Made by a program: the position numbers and the translations under genes
Assembly: GCA_017519975.1 (NCBI GenBank)
Contig: JAFWRM010000047.1
Location: 1 to 64,000, forward strand
Source of the DNA: Oscillospiraceae bacterium
GTDB taxonomy: Bacteria; Bacillota; Clostridia; Oscillospirales; Oscillospiraceae
Reading direction: 5' to 3'
DNA: 64,000 nucleotides
Shown here: piece by piece, positions 23,156-30,569 of the stretch
Numbering within the stretch: the first letter of the stretch is position 1
How the letters are laid out: every line of letters starts with the position of its first letter
The notes under the pieces: model-generated
What the model was told of the DNA's origin: nothing
Seen by the model: the letters and a program-made list of their open reading frames with translations, nothing else
The model's database searches: none

Positions 23156-23983
23156 TCACGTAAAGGGATTCCAGAATCGGCTGCCGTTCACAACGTTCAG
23201 AACGATGGCAGCGGCCAGCAGCAGCGCGCATACGGCCATGGCGATAAAGTCGGCCGTTCGGAAGGGCCGCGCCATGTACCACGTGCGTTTCCTGTTCTTG
23301 CCGAATCCGCGAAGCTCCATGGCGTTGGAGATCGTGTCGATCCGGTCCATGCTGGAGAGGATCAGAGGGATCAGGATGGCGCTGGCGCTCTTCAGACGCT
23401 TGATGAGGTTCTGCTTCCGGCTCATCTCTATGCCTCTGGCCTGCTGCGCCTGAGAGATCTCGTGGTATTCCTTCTGTATGTCCGGGATGTACCTGAGCGC
23501 CAGGGCCACGGAATAGGCTATGGTGTATTTCACACCGATGCGGTTCAGGCTCGCGGCGAACTCACTGGGGTTGGTGCTGCATACGAACAGGATCACAGCG
23601 GGGATCGTGGCCAGGTACTTCAGCACAAGGTTCAGATGGTAGAACAGCTGTTCCTGCGTTACGGTGTAGCGCTCCGTGATGCGGAAGACCGGGTGGCTGG
23701 CGCCGTACAGCGAAACTCCGTGCTGCGGGGAGAAGATGAAGATCAGAAGGTTGTTCAGCACCATGAACGTGGTCATCAGAACGAGCAGGAACGAAACGTC
23801 TTTCACCCGGATCTTCGAGATCCGGAACAGGATCAGGCTGAGGACAGCCATTGCGATGAGCAGGCGGGTGTCGTAGGTGCTCATGGCGGCGAAGGTCCAC
23901 AGCAGCAGGCAGACCAGCTTCGTTGCGCCGGTGAGCCGATGGATGGGGGAGGGGCGGTCCACGTAGTTGAAGATGTTGATCAC
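23156..23983 (-). CDS. ecfT: ECF transporter T component (energy-coupling permease)
   Basis: A 275-residue CbiQ/EcfT-type membrane protein. Four to five helices are followed by the cytoplasmic coupling helices EISQAQQARGIEMSRKQNLIKRLK and ISNAMELRGFGKNRKR, whose Ala-Arg-Gly and Leu-Arg-Gly motifs contact the ATPases. It links ATP hydrolysis to toppling of the S component. The start overlaps the ATPase gene stop by 4 bp (ATGA). It is the last gene of the ECF operon. Confidence 0.93.
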   Translation of the reverse strand: MINIFNYVDRPSPIHRLTGATKLVCLLLWTFAAMSTYDTRLLIAMAVLSLILFRISKIRVKDVSFLLVLMTTFMVLNNLLIFIFSPQHGVSLYGASHPVFRITERYTVTQEQLFYHLNLVLKYLATIPAVILFVCSTNPSEFAASLNRIGVKYTIAYSVALALRYIPDIQKEYHEISQAQQARGIEMSRKQNLIKRLKSASAILIPLILSSMDRIDTISNAMELRGFGKNRKRTWYMARPFRTADFIAMAVCALLLAAAIVLNVVNGSRFWNPFT

Positions 23984-25692
23984 GGCTGTCGCGCCTCCCT
24001 CCGTTCATGGTCGATGAATCGCTGGACGAAGGCCCGCGGGTCGTCGACGCCGCACAGAAGCGCGAGGTCGTACAGACTGGTCTCCTTCAGACTGGCGGCG
24101 GCGATGATCTCCGGATCCGTCAGGATGGCGGCGGAGGAGTCGTCGGCCAGCACCCGGCCGGCAGAGAATACTACGGCCCGCGGCGCGTACTCCAGCATCA
24201 GGTGCATGTCGTGGGTGATCAGCACGACGGTGACGCCCTTCGCATTCAGGTCGCGCAGGAATTCCATGATCTCCGTATAGTGGCGGTAGTCCTGGCCGGC
24301 GGTGGGTTCATCCAGGATGATCATCTCCGGATCCAGCACCAGTATGGAAGCGATGGTCACCCGCTTTTTCTGACCGAAGCTCAGCGCGGAGACCGGCCAG
24401 TTCCGGAACGGCCACAGCCCGCAGATGCGGAGGGCGTCCTCCACCCGGGGGCGGATCTCCTCTTCGGGGACCTTCCTGGTGCGCAGGCCGAGGGCGACCT
24501 CGTCGAAGATCATGGTCTTGGAGATCATCTGGTTGGGGTTCTGCATCACGTAGCCCACGTGGTCGGCCCGCTCCTTCAGGGAGAGGGAAGCCCAGTCGCA
24601 GCCGGTGAAGGTGACCTCACCCTCCTGCTGGCGCTCGAAGCCGCATACGACCTTGGAGAAGGTGGATTTTCCGGCGCCGTTGGTGCCGACGATGGCCAGC
24701 ATCTCTCCGCGGCGGATGTCCACGGAAACGTCCCGAAGGGCCTTGTGGCCGCTTTCGTAGGTGAATCCCACGTGCTGTGCGCGCAGGAGATACGGCTGCG
24801 GCTCCGGTTCCGGCGGGATCGGAACGCTGTGGAACCAGTCGCTTACGGCGCGCTTTTCGTTCTCGCCCAGCTTCAGCGTGCGGATGCTGCTGGGACGCAT
24901 GTCCGGCGTGACGGCCACGCCGGCGTACTTCAGGGCAGCCAGATACAGGGGCTCGCGAATGCCGTTTTCAGACAGCAGAGGTCCGCTGAGAAGCTCATCC
25001 GGAGGCATGTCCGCCAGAATGCGTCCGCGGTCCATCAGGACGATGCGGTCCACGTTCCGGTGCAGCACGTCCTCCAGCCGGTGCTCGATGATGATGATCG
25101 CCGCGCCGGTCTGCTCGTGGATCTCGTCGATCAGTTCGATGGCGGTCTTCCCGGTGGCCGGATCGAGATTGGCCAGCGGTTCGTCGAACAGCAGCACCTC
25201 CACGTCGTCTACCATGACGCCGGCGAGGGAGACCCGCTGCTTCTGCCCGCCGGACAGGTCGCTGGGGGCGTGCAGCAGATGGGAGGAGAGGGCTACCATG
25301 TCGGCGGCCTTCCGCACCCGTTCGTGCAGCTCCGGCTCCCTGACGCAGTCGTTCTCCAGGGCAAAGGCGATGTCCTCCGCCACGGTGAGCCCGATGAACT
25401 GGGCGTCGGAGTCCTGCAGCACCGTTCCCACGGTGCGGGAAAGCTCAAAGATGCCCTGTTCCTTCGTAGGCTTTCCGGCCACCGTGACGGTCCCGGTGGA
25501 CTCACCCGGCAGGGCAAAGGGGATCAGACCGTTGATGCAGTGGGCCAGCGTGGACTTGCCGCAGCCGGACGGCCCCACGATCACGATCTTTTCTCCTTTG
25601 CGGACCGTCAGATCGATATCGTACAGGGTGGGCTCCGCCTGCGCGTTGTACTGGAAACCGAAATGCTTGAATTCGATGATCGGCTCATTCAT
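23980..25692 (-). CDS. ECF transporter fused double ATPase (EcfA-EcfA')
   Basis: A 570-residue fusion of two ABC ATPase domains. Domain 1 (about 1-245) has Walker A GPSGCGKST, signature [14 protein letters not shown] and Walker B VLLFDEPLANLD. Domain 2 (about 290-540) has GTNGAGKST, the diverged signature LSFGQKKRVTIASI and IILDEPTAGQD. Double ATPases of this kind accompany UPF0397/YkoE-type S components in Bacillota. The gene lies 72 bp after S component 1, with a terminator-like hairpin between. Confidence 0.94.
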   Translation of the reverse strand: MNEPIIEFKHFGFQYNAQAEPTLYDIDLTVRKGEKIVIVGPSGCGKSTLAHCINGLIPFALPGESTGTVTVAGKPTKEQGIFELSRTVGTVLQDSDAQFIGLTVAEDIAFALENDCVREPELHERVRKAADMVALSSHLLHAPSDLSGGQKQRVSLAGVMVDDVEVLLFDEPLANLDPATGKTAIELIDEIHEQTGAAIIIIEHRLEDVLHRNVDRIVLMDRGRILADMPPDELLSGPLLSENGIREPLYLAALKYAGVAVTPDMRPSSIRTLKLGENEKRAVSDWFHSVPIPPEPEPQPYLLRAQHVGFTYESGHKALRDVSVDIRRGEMLAIVGTNGAGKSTFSKVVCGFERQQEGEVTFTGCDWASLSLKERADHVGYVMQNPNQMISKTMIFDEVALGLRTRKVPEEEIRPRVEDALRICGLWPFRNWPVSALSFGQKKRVTIASILVLDPEMIILDEPTAGQDYRHYTEIMEFLRDLNAKGVTVVLITHDMHLMLEYAPRAVVFSAGRVLADDSSAAILTDPEIIAAASLKETSLYDLALLCGVDDPRAFVQRFIDHERREARQP

Positions 25693-25722
25693 GGCACCGC
25701 CTCCGTTTCTTCCGGGATGATG

Positions 25723-25752
25723 GAAAAACGGCGGGAGGAATGCTCCCGCCGT
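25723..25752 (-). terminator. Intra-operon terminator between S component and ATPase
   Basis: Minus strand ACGGCGGGAG-N5-CTCCCGCCGT followed by TTTTTCC. It lies just past the S component stop and before the ATPase RBS. Partial read-through would give more S than ATPase transcript. Confidence 0.8.
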
Positions 25753-25764
25753 GCGTCCGGTCGA

Positions 25765-26316
25765 TCACTTCTCTTCTTTCAGACTGCCCTTTTTGGGCTT
25801 TGTCGCCGCATAGGCAAGGCACAGCAGCGTGCCGACGACGGCGGTGGTCACGATGTTGACGGCGCCGCCCACGAGGCCCTGCAGGAACACCTTGTTGGCG
25901 GGCTCCGCGTACATGAGGATGTCCAGAATGGGGGCGACCACGACCCAGCAGATCAGGTGGCTGATCACCTGGGAGACGTTGAACACGGCGATGCCCTTGC
26001 CGCCGAACTCGCCCTCGCCGAGCTTCAGACGCGTACCGGCCAGGCCCATCAGCAGTCCGAAAACGCCGGAGGCGATGACCCAGCTCCACCAGATGCCGTA
26101 GCCCCAGGAGAGGTCGATCAGGAAATGGCCGATCAGGCCGATGAGTACGCCGGCGATGGGGCCGAACAGAACTGCCATGAAACCCAGAAGGCCGTACTGG
26201 ATGGTGATGTTGGTGTTGGGCACAGGGCTCGGAATGGAGACGAAACGTCCGAGAACGAAAAACAGTGCCGCGCCGATGCCGATGGCGACAATGGTCTTTA
26301 CCGGAGACTTTTTCAT
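25765..26316 (-). CDS. ECF transporter S component, UPF0397 family (copy 1)
   Basis: A 183-residue membrane protein of the UPF0397 family, usually annotated as an ECF-type substrate-specific component. The opening (VKTIVAIGIGAALFFVLGRFVSIPSPVPNT) and IAGVLIGLIGHFLIDLSWGYGIWWSWVIASG are close to the family consensus, as is ILDILMYAEPANKVFLQGLVGG. About six helices. The ligand is not certain; riboflavin or thiamine-precursor uptake has been proposed for relatives. RBS AAGGAG precedes the ATG. Confidence 0.92.
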   Translation of the reverse strand: MKKSPVKTIVAIGIGAALFFVLGRFVSIPSPVPNTNITIQYGLLGFMAVLFGPIAGVLIGLIGHFLIDLSWGYGIWWSWVIASGVFGLLMGLAGTRLKLGEGEFGGKGIAVFNVSQVISHLICWVVVAPILDILMYAEPANKVFLQGLVGGAVNIVTTAVVGTLLCLAYAATKPKKGSLKEEK

Positions 26317-26350
26317 TATGCCTCACTCCTTACAGTAGTGGCGGAACTCT

Positions 26351-26395
26351 GTCCGCTCTGATGCTATTATACAGCGGACGTCAGAGGGTTTTCAA
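26351..26395 (-). promoter_or_regulatory. Promoter of S component 1 with inverted repeat
   Basis: Minus strand TTGAAA (26395-26390), 18 bp, TATAAT (26371-26366). Perfect 7-bp arms GTCCGCT (26351-26357) and AGCGGAC (26373-26379) flank the -10, which suggests a repressor site or a leader hairpin. Confidence 0.75.
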
Positions 26396-26460
26396 TTGGA
26401 AAATGGGCGAACGCCGGCGGCGTGCGGAAAGCGGGGGCGCGGGAGAGTGGGCCCCGGCCG

Positions 26461-27036
26461 TCATTCCGGTTTTCCGGCAGCCACGGGGCGGCTCCGCTTC
26501 TGTCTGGCCTTACGCCGGCGGAACGCGGAGCAGAAAAAGCACAGCAGCGTGCCGGCAACGGCGGTGACGAAAGCGTTCAGCGCGGCGTTCACCAGACCCT
26601 GGAGCAGCATCTGCCCGTAGGGGGCCCCGTACAGGACGGCGTCCAGGATCGGGGTGAGGACGGCCCAGCAGATCAGGTGGCACGCCACGGCGCACAGGAT
26701 GAAGGCCGCAGCGTCGTTCAGGCCGAACGGCCGACGGCAGAAGCGGAAGCGGCGGCCGGCCAGAGCCATCAGCAGTCCGAAAGCGCCGGAGGCGACGATC
26801 CAGCTCCACCACAGGCCGGCGCCCCGGATGAGATCGGTCAGCAGCCGCCCCAGAACGCCGACGGCAAGTCCGGTCACAGGCCCGTACAGGATGGCGAGAA
26901 AGCTCAGCAGGGCGTACGGAAAAGGCAGGGATACGCCGGGCACGGGGCTGGGTACGGTGAGTACGGACCCGAGCAGAACAAACAGCGCGGTCCCAACGCC
27001 GATGATGATAAGCAGTAAGATCGGAGATCTTTTCAT
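26461..27036 (-). CDS. ECF transporter S component, UPF0397-like (copy 2)
   Basis: A 191-residue paralogue of the neighbouring S component. Shared segments are IIGVGTALFVLLGSVLTVPSPVPG, GAGLWWSWIVASGAFGLLMALAGRRF and HLICWAVLTPILDAVLYGAPYGQMLLQGLV. It differs from copy 1 in the first loop and in the Arg/Lys-rich tail (RRRKARQKRSRPVAAGK). It has its own promoter. It probably shares the single ATPase/T module but may bind a different ligand. Confidence 0.9.
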   Translation of the reverse strand: MKRSPILLLIIIGVGTALFVLLGSVLTVPSPVPGVSLPFPYALLSFLAILYGPVTGLAVGVLGRLLTDLIRGAGLWWSWIVASGAFGLLMALAGRRFRFCRRPFGLNDAAAFILCAVACHLICWAVLTPILDAVLYGAPYGQMLLQGLVNAALNAFVTAVAGTLLCFFCSAFRRRKARQKRSRPVAAGKPE

Positions 27037-27083
27037 AAACCATGTTCCTCTGCGGCCCGCCAGCGGACCGTTAGTCTTTCTGC

Positions 27084-27113
27084 ATTATATAGTGAAACGG
27101 CACGGAAATGCAA
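27084..27113 (-). promoter_or_regulatory. Promoter of S component 2
   Basis: Minus strand TTGCAT (27113-27108), 18 bp, TATAAT (27089-27084). The RBS is AGAGGAA before the ATG at 27036. Confidence 0.8.
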
Positions 27114-27261
27114 TCGACCGGACGAATTGTAAAGATTCGTCACCGTTTTGAACTCCGCGGAGGCGGGAAATGGGACCGCCGCAGGTCGTTCGGCAACGGC
27201 AGCAGCAGGTCGCCTGCCGGTATAGCAGGCGCAGAAGCTCATCAGGCAGCGGGGTACCGGG

Positions 27262-27479
27262 TTGTTATTTTGACAGTTTCCCGTGTATAATCATTAAAAC
27301 AGCGGAAGTGTGAAGCGTCCGTGCCGGTCAGACGTTGCACCGAATACGGAACGGATGGAGGAATACCGTGAGCAGAGCAGAATCAACATATGGTTCCTTT
27401 AATGCTGACATTTGCAAAATGTGATACCTGACAGACCCGCCAAAAATGGTGTACCATTCAAAAGAAAGGACTTGATCCA
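27262..27479 (+). promoter_or_regulatory. Leader of the HD-domain gene with promoter
   Basis: TTGTTA (27262-27267), 18 bp, TATAAT (27286-27291) could drive transcription. A TTGACA at 27270 is only 10 bp from the -10. After GGAGG (27356-27360) a GTG at 27369 opens an 18-codon reading frame ending at 27425; I cannot say whether it is translated. The rest, including 27114-27261, has no supported gene. Confidence 0.5.
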
Positions 27480-28136
27480 CTGACATACGCAGATGCTGTT
27501 CACCACCAGGAAATACTTGAGTATTATGACCGGGGCAATAAAATACTGGATACTCTGGGTTATACGGACCACTCGATCGCCCATACAAAACTGGTAGCAG
27601 AACGTGCGGAAGATATTCTGAACGCCTTCGGTTATGGACAGGATCTGATCGAGCTTGCCAAGATCGCCGGCTTTATGCATGATATAGGGAATGTGATCAA
27701 CAGGCATCATCATGCGGAGTACGGCGCTTTGCTTGCCAACGAGATCCTTAAGGAAACAGATCTCAGTCTGAAGGATCGGGTACATATTGTGTCTGCCATA
27801 GCAAATCACGATGAATCTTATGGGGTTGCGTCAGATCCGGTCTCCGCGGCGCTTATCATCGCAGACAAGACCGACGTACGAAGAAGCCGCGTGCGACCAA
27901 AAGATCCCATGCTGTTTGACATACATGACCGCGTAAACTACGCGGTGACCGCGACAAGACTCAGATGCGGACGTGAAGAGAAAAGGATCACGCTTTATCT
28001 GACTGTTGACGAAAGCATCTGTACCATGTATGAGTATTTCGATATATTTCTTGACCGCATGACCATGTGTTCGCATGCCGCCGCCATTCTGGACGCGAAG
28101 TTTTCGCTGAAAGTGAATGGTCAGCGGGGCCTGTGA
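27480..28136 (+). CDS. HD-domain metal-dependent phosphohydrolase, probable CTG start
   Basis: A protein of 218 residues if started at CTG 27480. HD-fold motifs are complete: His in DHSIAHTKLV, HD in AGFMHDIGNVINR, His in HHHAEYGALL and a later Asp (ALIIADKTDV). The family hydrolyses nucleotide phosphates or signalling nucleotides; substrate unknown. No ATG, GTG or TTG lies in frame before Met at 27675, which would remove the first metal ligand. The frame is open from 27432, the reading LTYADAVHHQEILEYYDRGN resembles a normal family N-terminus, and AAAGGA lies 9 bp before the CTG. The gene is more AT-rich than the window. Confidence 0.75.
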   Translation: MTYADAVHHQEILEYYDRGNKILDTLGYTDHSIAHTKLVAERAEDILNAFGYGQDLIELAKIAGFMHDIGNVINRHHHAEYGALLANEILKETDLSLKDRVHIVSAIANHDESYGVASDPVSAALIIADKTDVRRSRVRPKDPMLFDIHDRVNYAVTATRLRCGREEKRITLYLTVDESICTMYEYFDIFLDRMTMCSHAAAILDAKFSLKVNGQRGL

Positions 28137-28198
28137 CTGCTCACAGGTGAATTCGATCGGCATACAGCCTGATCACAGTTTATTGAGGCGCGAAAGCC

Positions 28199-28486
28199 AT
28201 GAGATTTCAGGAATATGGGCCGGAACATAAAGACGTGATCCTTCTGCTTCACGGCGGGGGATTATCATGGTGGAACTATCGGGAGGCGGCGGAGCTTCTC
28301 ATGGGAGAGTACCGTGTGATCCTTCCGATTCTGGATGGACATGCTGGAAGTGATCGCCCTTTTACAACGATCGAAGATAACGCCGCCGAGATCCTTTCTT
28401 TAAGGCCTTGGCGATCTGGTTTCAGGAAAGGGAAAGAGGCCGAGTCGTCCGGCCTTTTCAGAACCGGCCGCCGGATGACAGAGTGA
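28199..28486 (+). pseudogene. Truncated alpha/beta hydrolase
   Basis: The first 65 codons read like the N-terminus of an alpha/beta hydrolase: DVILLLHGGGLSWWNYREAAELL is the oxyanion loop region and LPILDGHAGSDRPFTTIEDNAAEI follows. Similarity stops at about 28393. The frame runs on through unrelated Arg-rich sequence to 28486, with no nucleophile elbow or catalytic His. So about two thirds of the gene is missing, probably by deletion. It is 62 bp downstream of the HD-domain gene. Confidence 0.8.
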
Positions 28487-28510
28487 CAGAAACAAAGGAG
28501 GAGACGGCAA

Positions 28511-28801
28511 ATGAAGAAAAGGGCCGGCTGGATCGTTCTTCTGATCCTGGTCGTTATCCTTGCGGTGACCCTCTCGGATCCGATACGGGCGCTGAGGATC
28601 AGCGCCGTGCTCCACGGGTGTGACCGGACGGACGTGCGGAACGCCCGGTTCGAAAAGACGGATCCTGTCAGCGGGACAAGGTCCGTGTATAAGGCCACGA
28701 ATACGCTTCTTCTGGACAAACTGACCGGCTCCGGCCACCAGACGTGGTACGTATACCGGTTCCTCTTCGTGAACATCCCCGTATGGGCGGGGAACGGATA
28801 G
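28511..28801 (+). CDS. Small signal-anchored protein of unknown function
   Basis: A 96-residue protein that I do not recognise. Residues 1-22 form a signal peptide or anchor (MKKRAGWIVLLILVVILAVTL). The rest is a short polar domain with two cysteines at most (HGCDRTDVRNARFE) and aromatic C-terminal residues (HQTWYVYRFLFVNIPVW). RBS GGAGG lies 9 bp before the ATG and a strong terminator follows, so it looks like a real gene. GC is back to the window average here. Confidence 0.72.
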   Translation: MKKRAGWIVLLILVVILAVTLSDPIRALRISAVLHGCDRTDVRNARFEKTDPVSGTRSVYKATNTLLLDKLTGSGHQTWYVYRFLFVNIPVWAGNG

Positions 28802-28817
28802 CCCATGGGTCAGAACA

Positions 28818-28855
28818 GAAAACCTGCGCAGCCGGCCGGCTGCGCAGGTTTTTTC
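28818..28855. terminator. Bidirectional terminator
   Basis: AACCTGCGCAGCC-GG-CCGGCTGCGCAGGTT-type stem flanked by A and T runs on both sides, between the small protein gene (+) and the MoaF-like gene (-). Confidence 0.9.
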
Positions 28856-28871
28856 AGAAAGGGACAGATTG

Positions 28872-29636
28872 TTACAGGATATCCTGCTTGCTCTGGCCGA
28901 TGAAGCGGGCGTAGCCCGTCACCATCATGGGATCGAAGCCCTTGCCCATGACGGCGCCGCTGGCCATGCAGCGCTCATAGTCCTCCAGCAGGACGACCCT
29001 GCGCGTGCCGAAGGGGGCGCAGACCTCCTTGCAGTCCTTGTGCTCCTGCACGACGAGGTAGAAGCTGTCGCGGAACTTGACGGCCTTGTACAGGTTCTCC
29101 TGCACCTTGCTCTCTGGGCATACCGGAGCGTAGCCGCTGCCCTGGGCCTCACCCGCGTTGGGGCTCCAGCAGCTGGTCAGCTTTTCGGCGGAAACAAAGT
29201 GCTGGTTCAGATACCGGCCGACGCCCATGACCCAGTCCACATTCGTCTCCACCATCTCCTCGGCGGCGAAGGCGGGAGCCTGGGTGCCCATGCCTTTGAT
29301 CACGCCGGGCAGCACGTCGTCGCCGATCACCAGGGCGGCCTGGCCGTTGGAAAGATCCAGAACGGCGCACACGGCGCCCAGACGGGCGATGTAAATGTCG
29401 TCCTCCTGCTTGATCACGTAGGTGTCGCACACAACGCCGTCGAAGGCGGCGTGGCGGGGGGCCTTCCAGGTGAGGATGTGCTCACAGCAGCCGCAGTCGA
29501 TCACGAATTCACGGCCGGCCAGCTCGTAGTTATCCGGGAAGCAGTAGGCGCAGATGCCCAGTTCGTCGGCGTTGTTGGCCAGGTTTCGGATATATACGCC
29601 GGCCTCATCGAAGGTAAAGTTGGAAAATCTTGCCAT
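28872..29636 (-). CDS. MoaF-like protein, copy 2
   Basis: A 254-residue protein that shares the layout of the upstream MoaF-like gene: NYELAGREFVIDCGCCEHILTW aligns with NHELKGRKFYFSMDGGTDYEL, and YIARLGAVCAVLDLSNGQAALVIGDD with the matching beta-strand region. MoaF-type proteins have calycin-like barrels; some are linked to molybdenum cofactor use but biochemical function is unclear. This copy is Cys-rich in places (DCGCCEH, PVCPESK, HKDCKEVCAPF). The ATG at 29636 is preferred to a GTG three codons earlier. Confidence 0.7.
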   Translation of the reverse strand: MARFSNFTFDEAGVYIRNLANNADELGICAYCFPDNYELAGREFVIDCGCCEHILTWKAPRHAAFDGVVCDTYVIKQEDDIYIARLGAVCAVLDLSNGQAALVIGDDVLPGVIKGMGTQAPAFAAEEMVETNVDWVMGVGRYLNQHFVSAEKLTSCWSPNAGEAQGSGYAPVCPESKVQENLYKAVKFRDSFYLVVQEHKDCKEVCAPFGTRRVVLLEDYERCMASGAVMGKGFDPMMVTGYARFIGQSKQDIL

Positions 29637-29659
29637 GTCAGTCACTCTTCCTTTCTCCG

Positions 29660-30526
29660 TCAGACGGTGTACTTGTTGTCGCCGTCGACGATGCTGTCGG
29701 GAATATGCACCGGATTGCCGAAGCTGCCGAACAGGGTGCGGCAGGCAAACGTCTTTCCGTCCGGAGTGGTGGCGTGGCCAAAGGTCCGGCCGGCGTGCAT
29801 CATCTTGTCATAGTTCTGCAGGAAGATCATGTTGTTGCTGCGGAACATGATGCGGCCTTCGCTCATGCGCTCCATCATTTCCTCCGTCAGGCAGAAGGCG
29901 AACAGGTTTTCCTTGATCTTCACATACTGGGCGATCTCGTCGTGGCAGGGGAGCAGCTCGAAGGGGCCGCCCAGCTCCTCCACGGCGATGCTCTCGTCCG
30001 GCCAGGTCAGGGTGTAGTAGTTGGTGGAATAGTAGTTGTGGTGGGTCCACATCAGGTAGTTCCAGTGCCATTCCACGCGGGTGCCTACCATCTGGGTGGT
30101 CAGGCAGTGACGGCGGAACGGAGTTTCCAGACCTTCGACGACGATGGCGCCGAAGTCGTACTCACTCTTGACCAGATACGGGAACTTCCTGTTCCAGCCG
30201 ATCCAGCAGGTGACGATGGTCACGAGTCGCTGCTCCAGATCGATGATGAACACCAGATTGGTGGCGTTCTCCTTCATGACCGTATCCGCCACGTCAAAAT
30301 CCAGCAGATACGTGGTGTCGTCGCCCTTGACGCACTCGTAGACGGCCTCCTTGGGTTCCTCGCCCACCTTGTTCCAGCGAACGGTCTTCTCACCGGTCAC
30401 TTCCAGTTCGTAATCGGTGCCGCCGTCCATGGAAAAGTAGAATTTTCTTCCCTTCAGTTCATGGTTGTGGGGCTGACAGAACTGATTGATGGCGTAATGC
30501 TTCCGGGGATAGTTTTTCAGATTCAT
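29660..30526 (-). CDS. MoaF-like protein, copy 1
   Basis: A 288-residue soluble protein resembling the MoaF N- and C-terminal domain family. It shows LKGRKFYFSMDGGTDYELEVTGEKTVRW, then DDTTYLLDFDVAD, NLVFIIDLEQRLVTIVTCWIGW and a Trp/Tyr/His-rich stretch (VEWHWNYLMWTHHNYYSTNYY). The pattern suggests a beta-barrel with an aromatic pocket. RBS AGGAG precedes the ATG. It lies 23 bp before copy 2 and 43 bp after a CoA-disulfide reductase gene, so they probably form one operon. Family call is by eye and moderately sure. Confidence 0.72.
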   Translation of the reverse strand: MNLKNYPRKHYAINQFCQPHNHELKGRKFYFSMDGGTDYELEVTGEKTVRWNKVGEEPKEAVYECVKGDDTTYLLDFDVADTVMKENATNLVFIIDLEQRLVTIVTCWIGWNRKFPYLVKSEYDFGAIVVEGLETPFRRHCLTTQMVGTRVEWHWNYLMWTHHNYYSTNYYTLTWPDESIAVEELGGPFELLPCHDEIAQYVKIKENLFAFCLTEEMMERMSEGRIMFRSNNMIFLQNYDKMMHAGRTFGHATTPDGKTFACRTLFGSFGNPVHIPDSIVDGDNKYTV

Positions 30527-30569
30527 ATACAGTCATCTCCTATAATAGAATACGGTACTCTGACCGGGG

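Noticed and set aside
26510-27043. An alternative minus-strand frame across S component 2
   Set aside because: Arg/His/Pro-rich shadow of the membrane protein frame, which has the clear UPF0397-like motifs.
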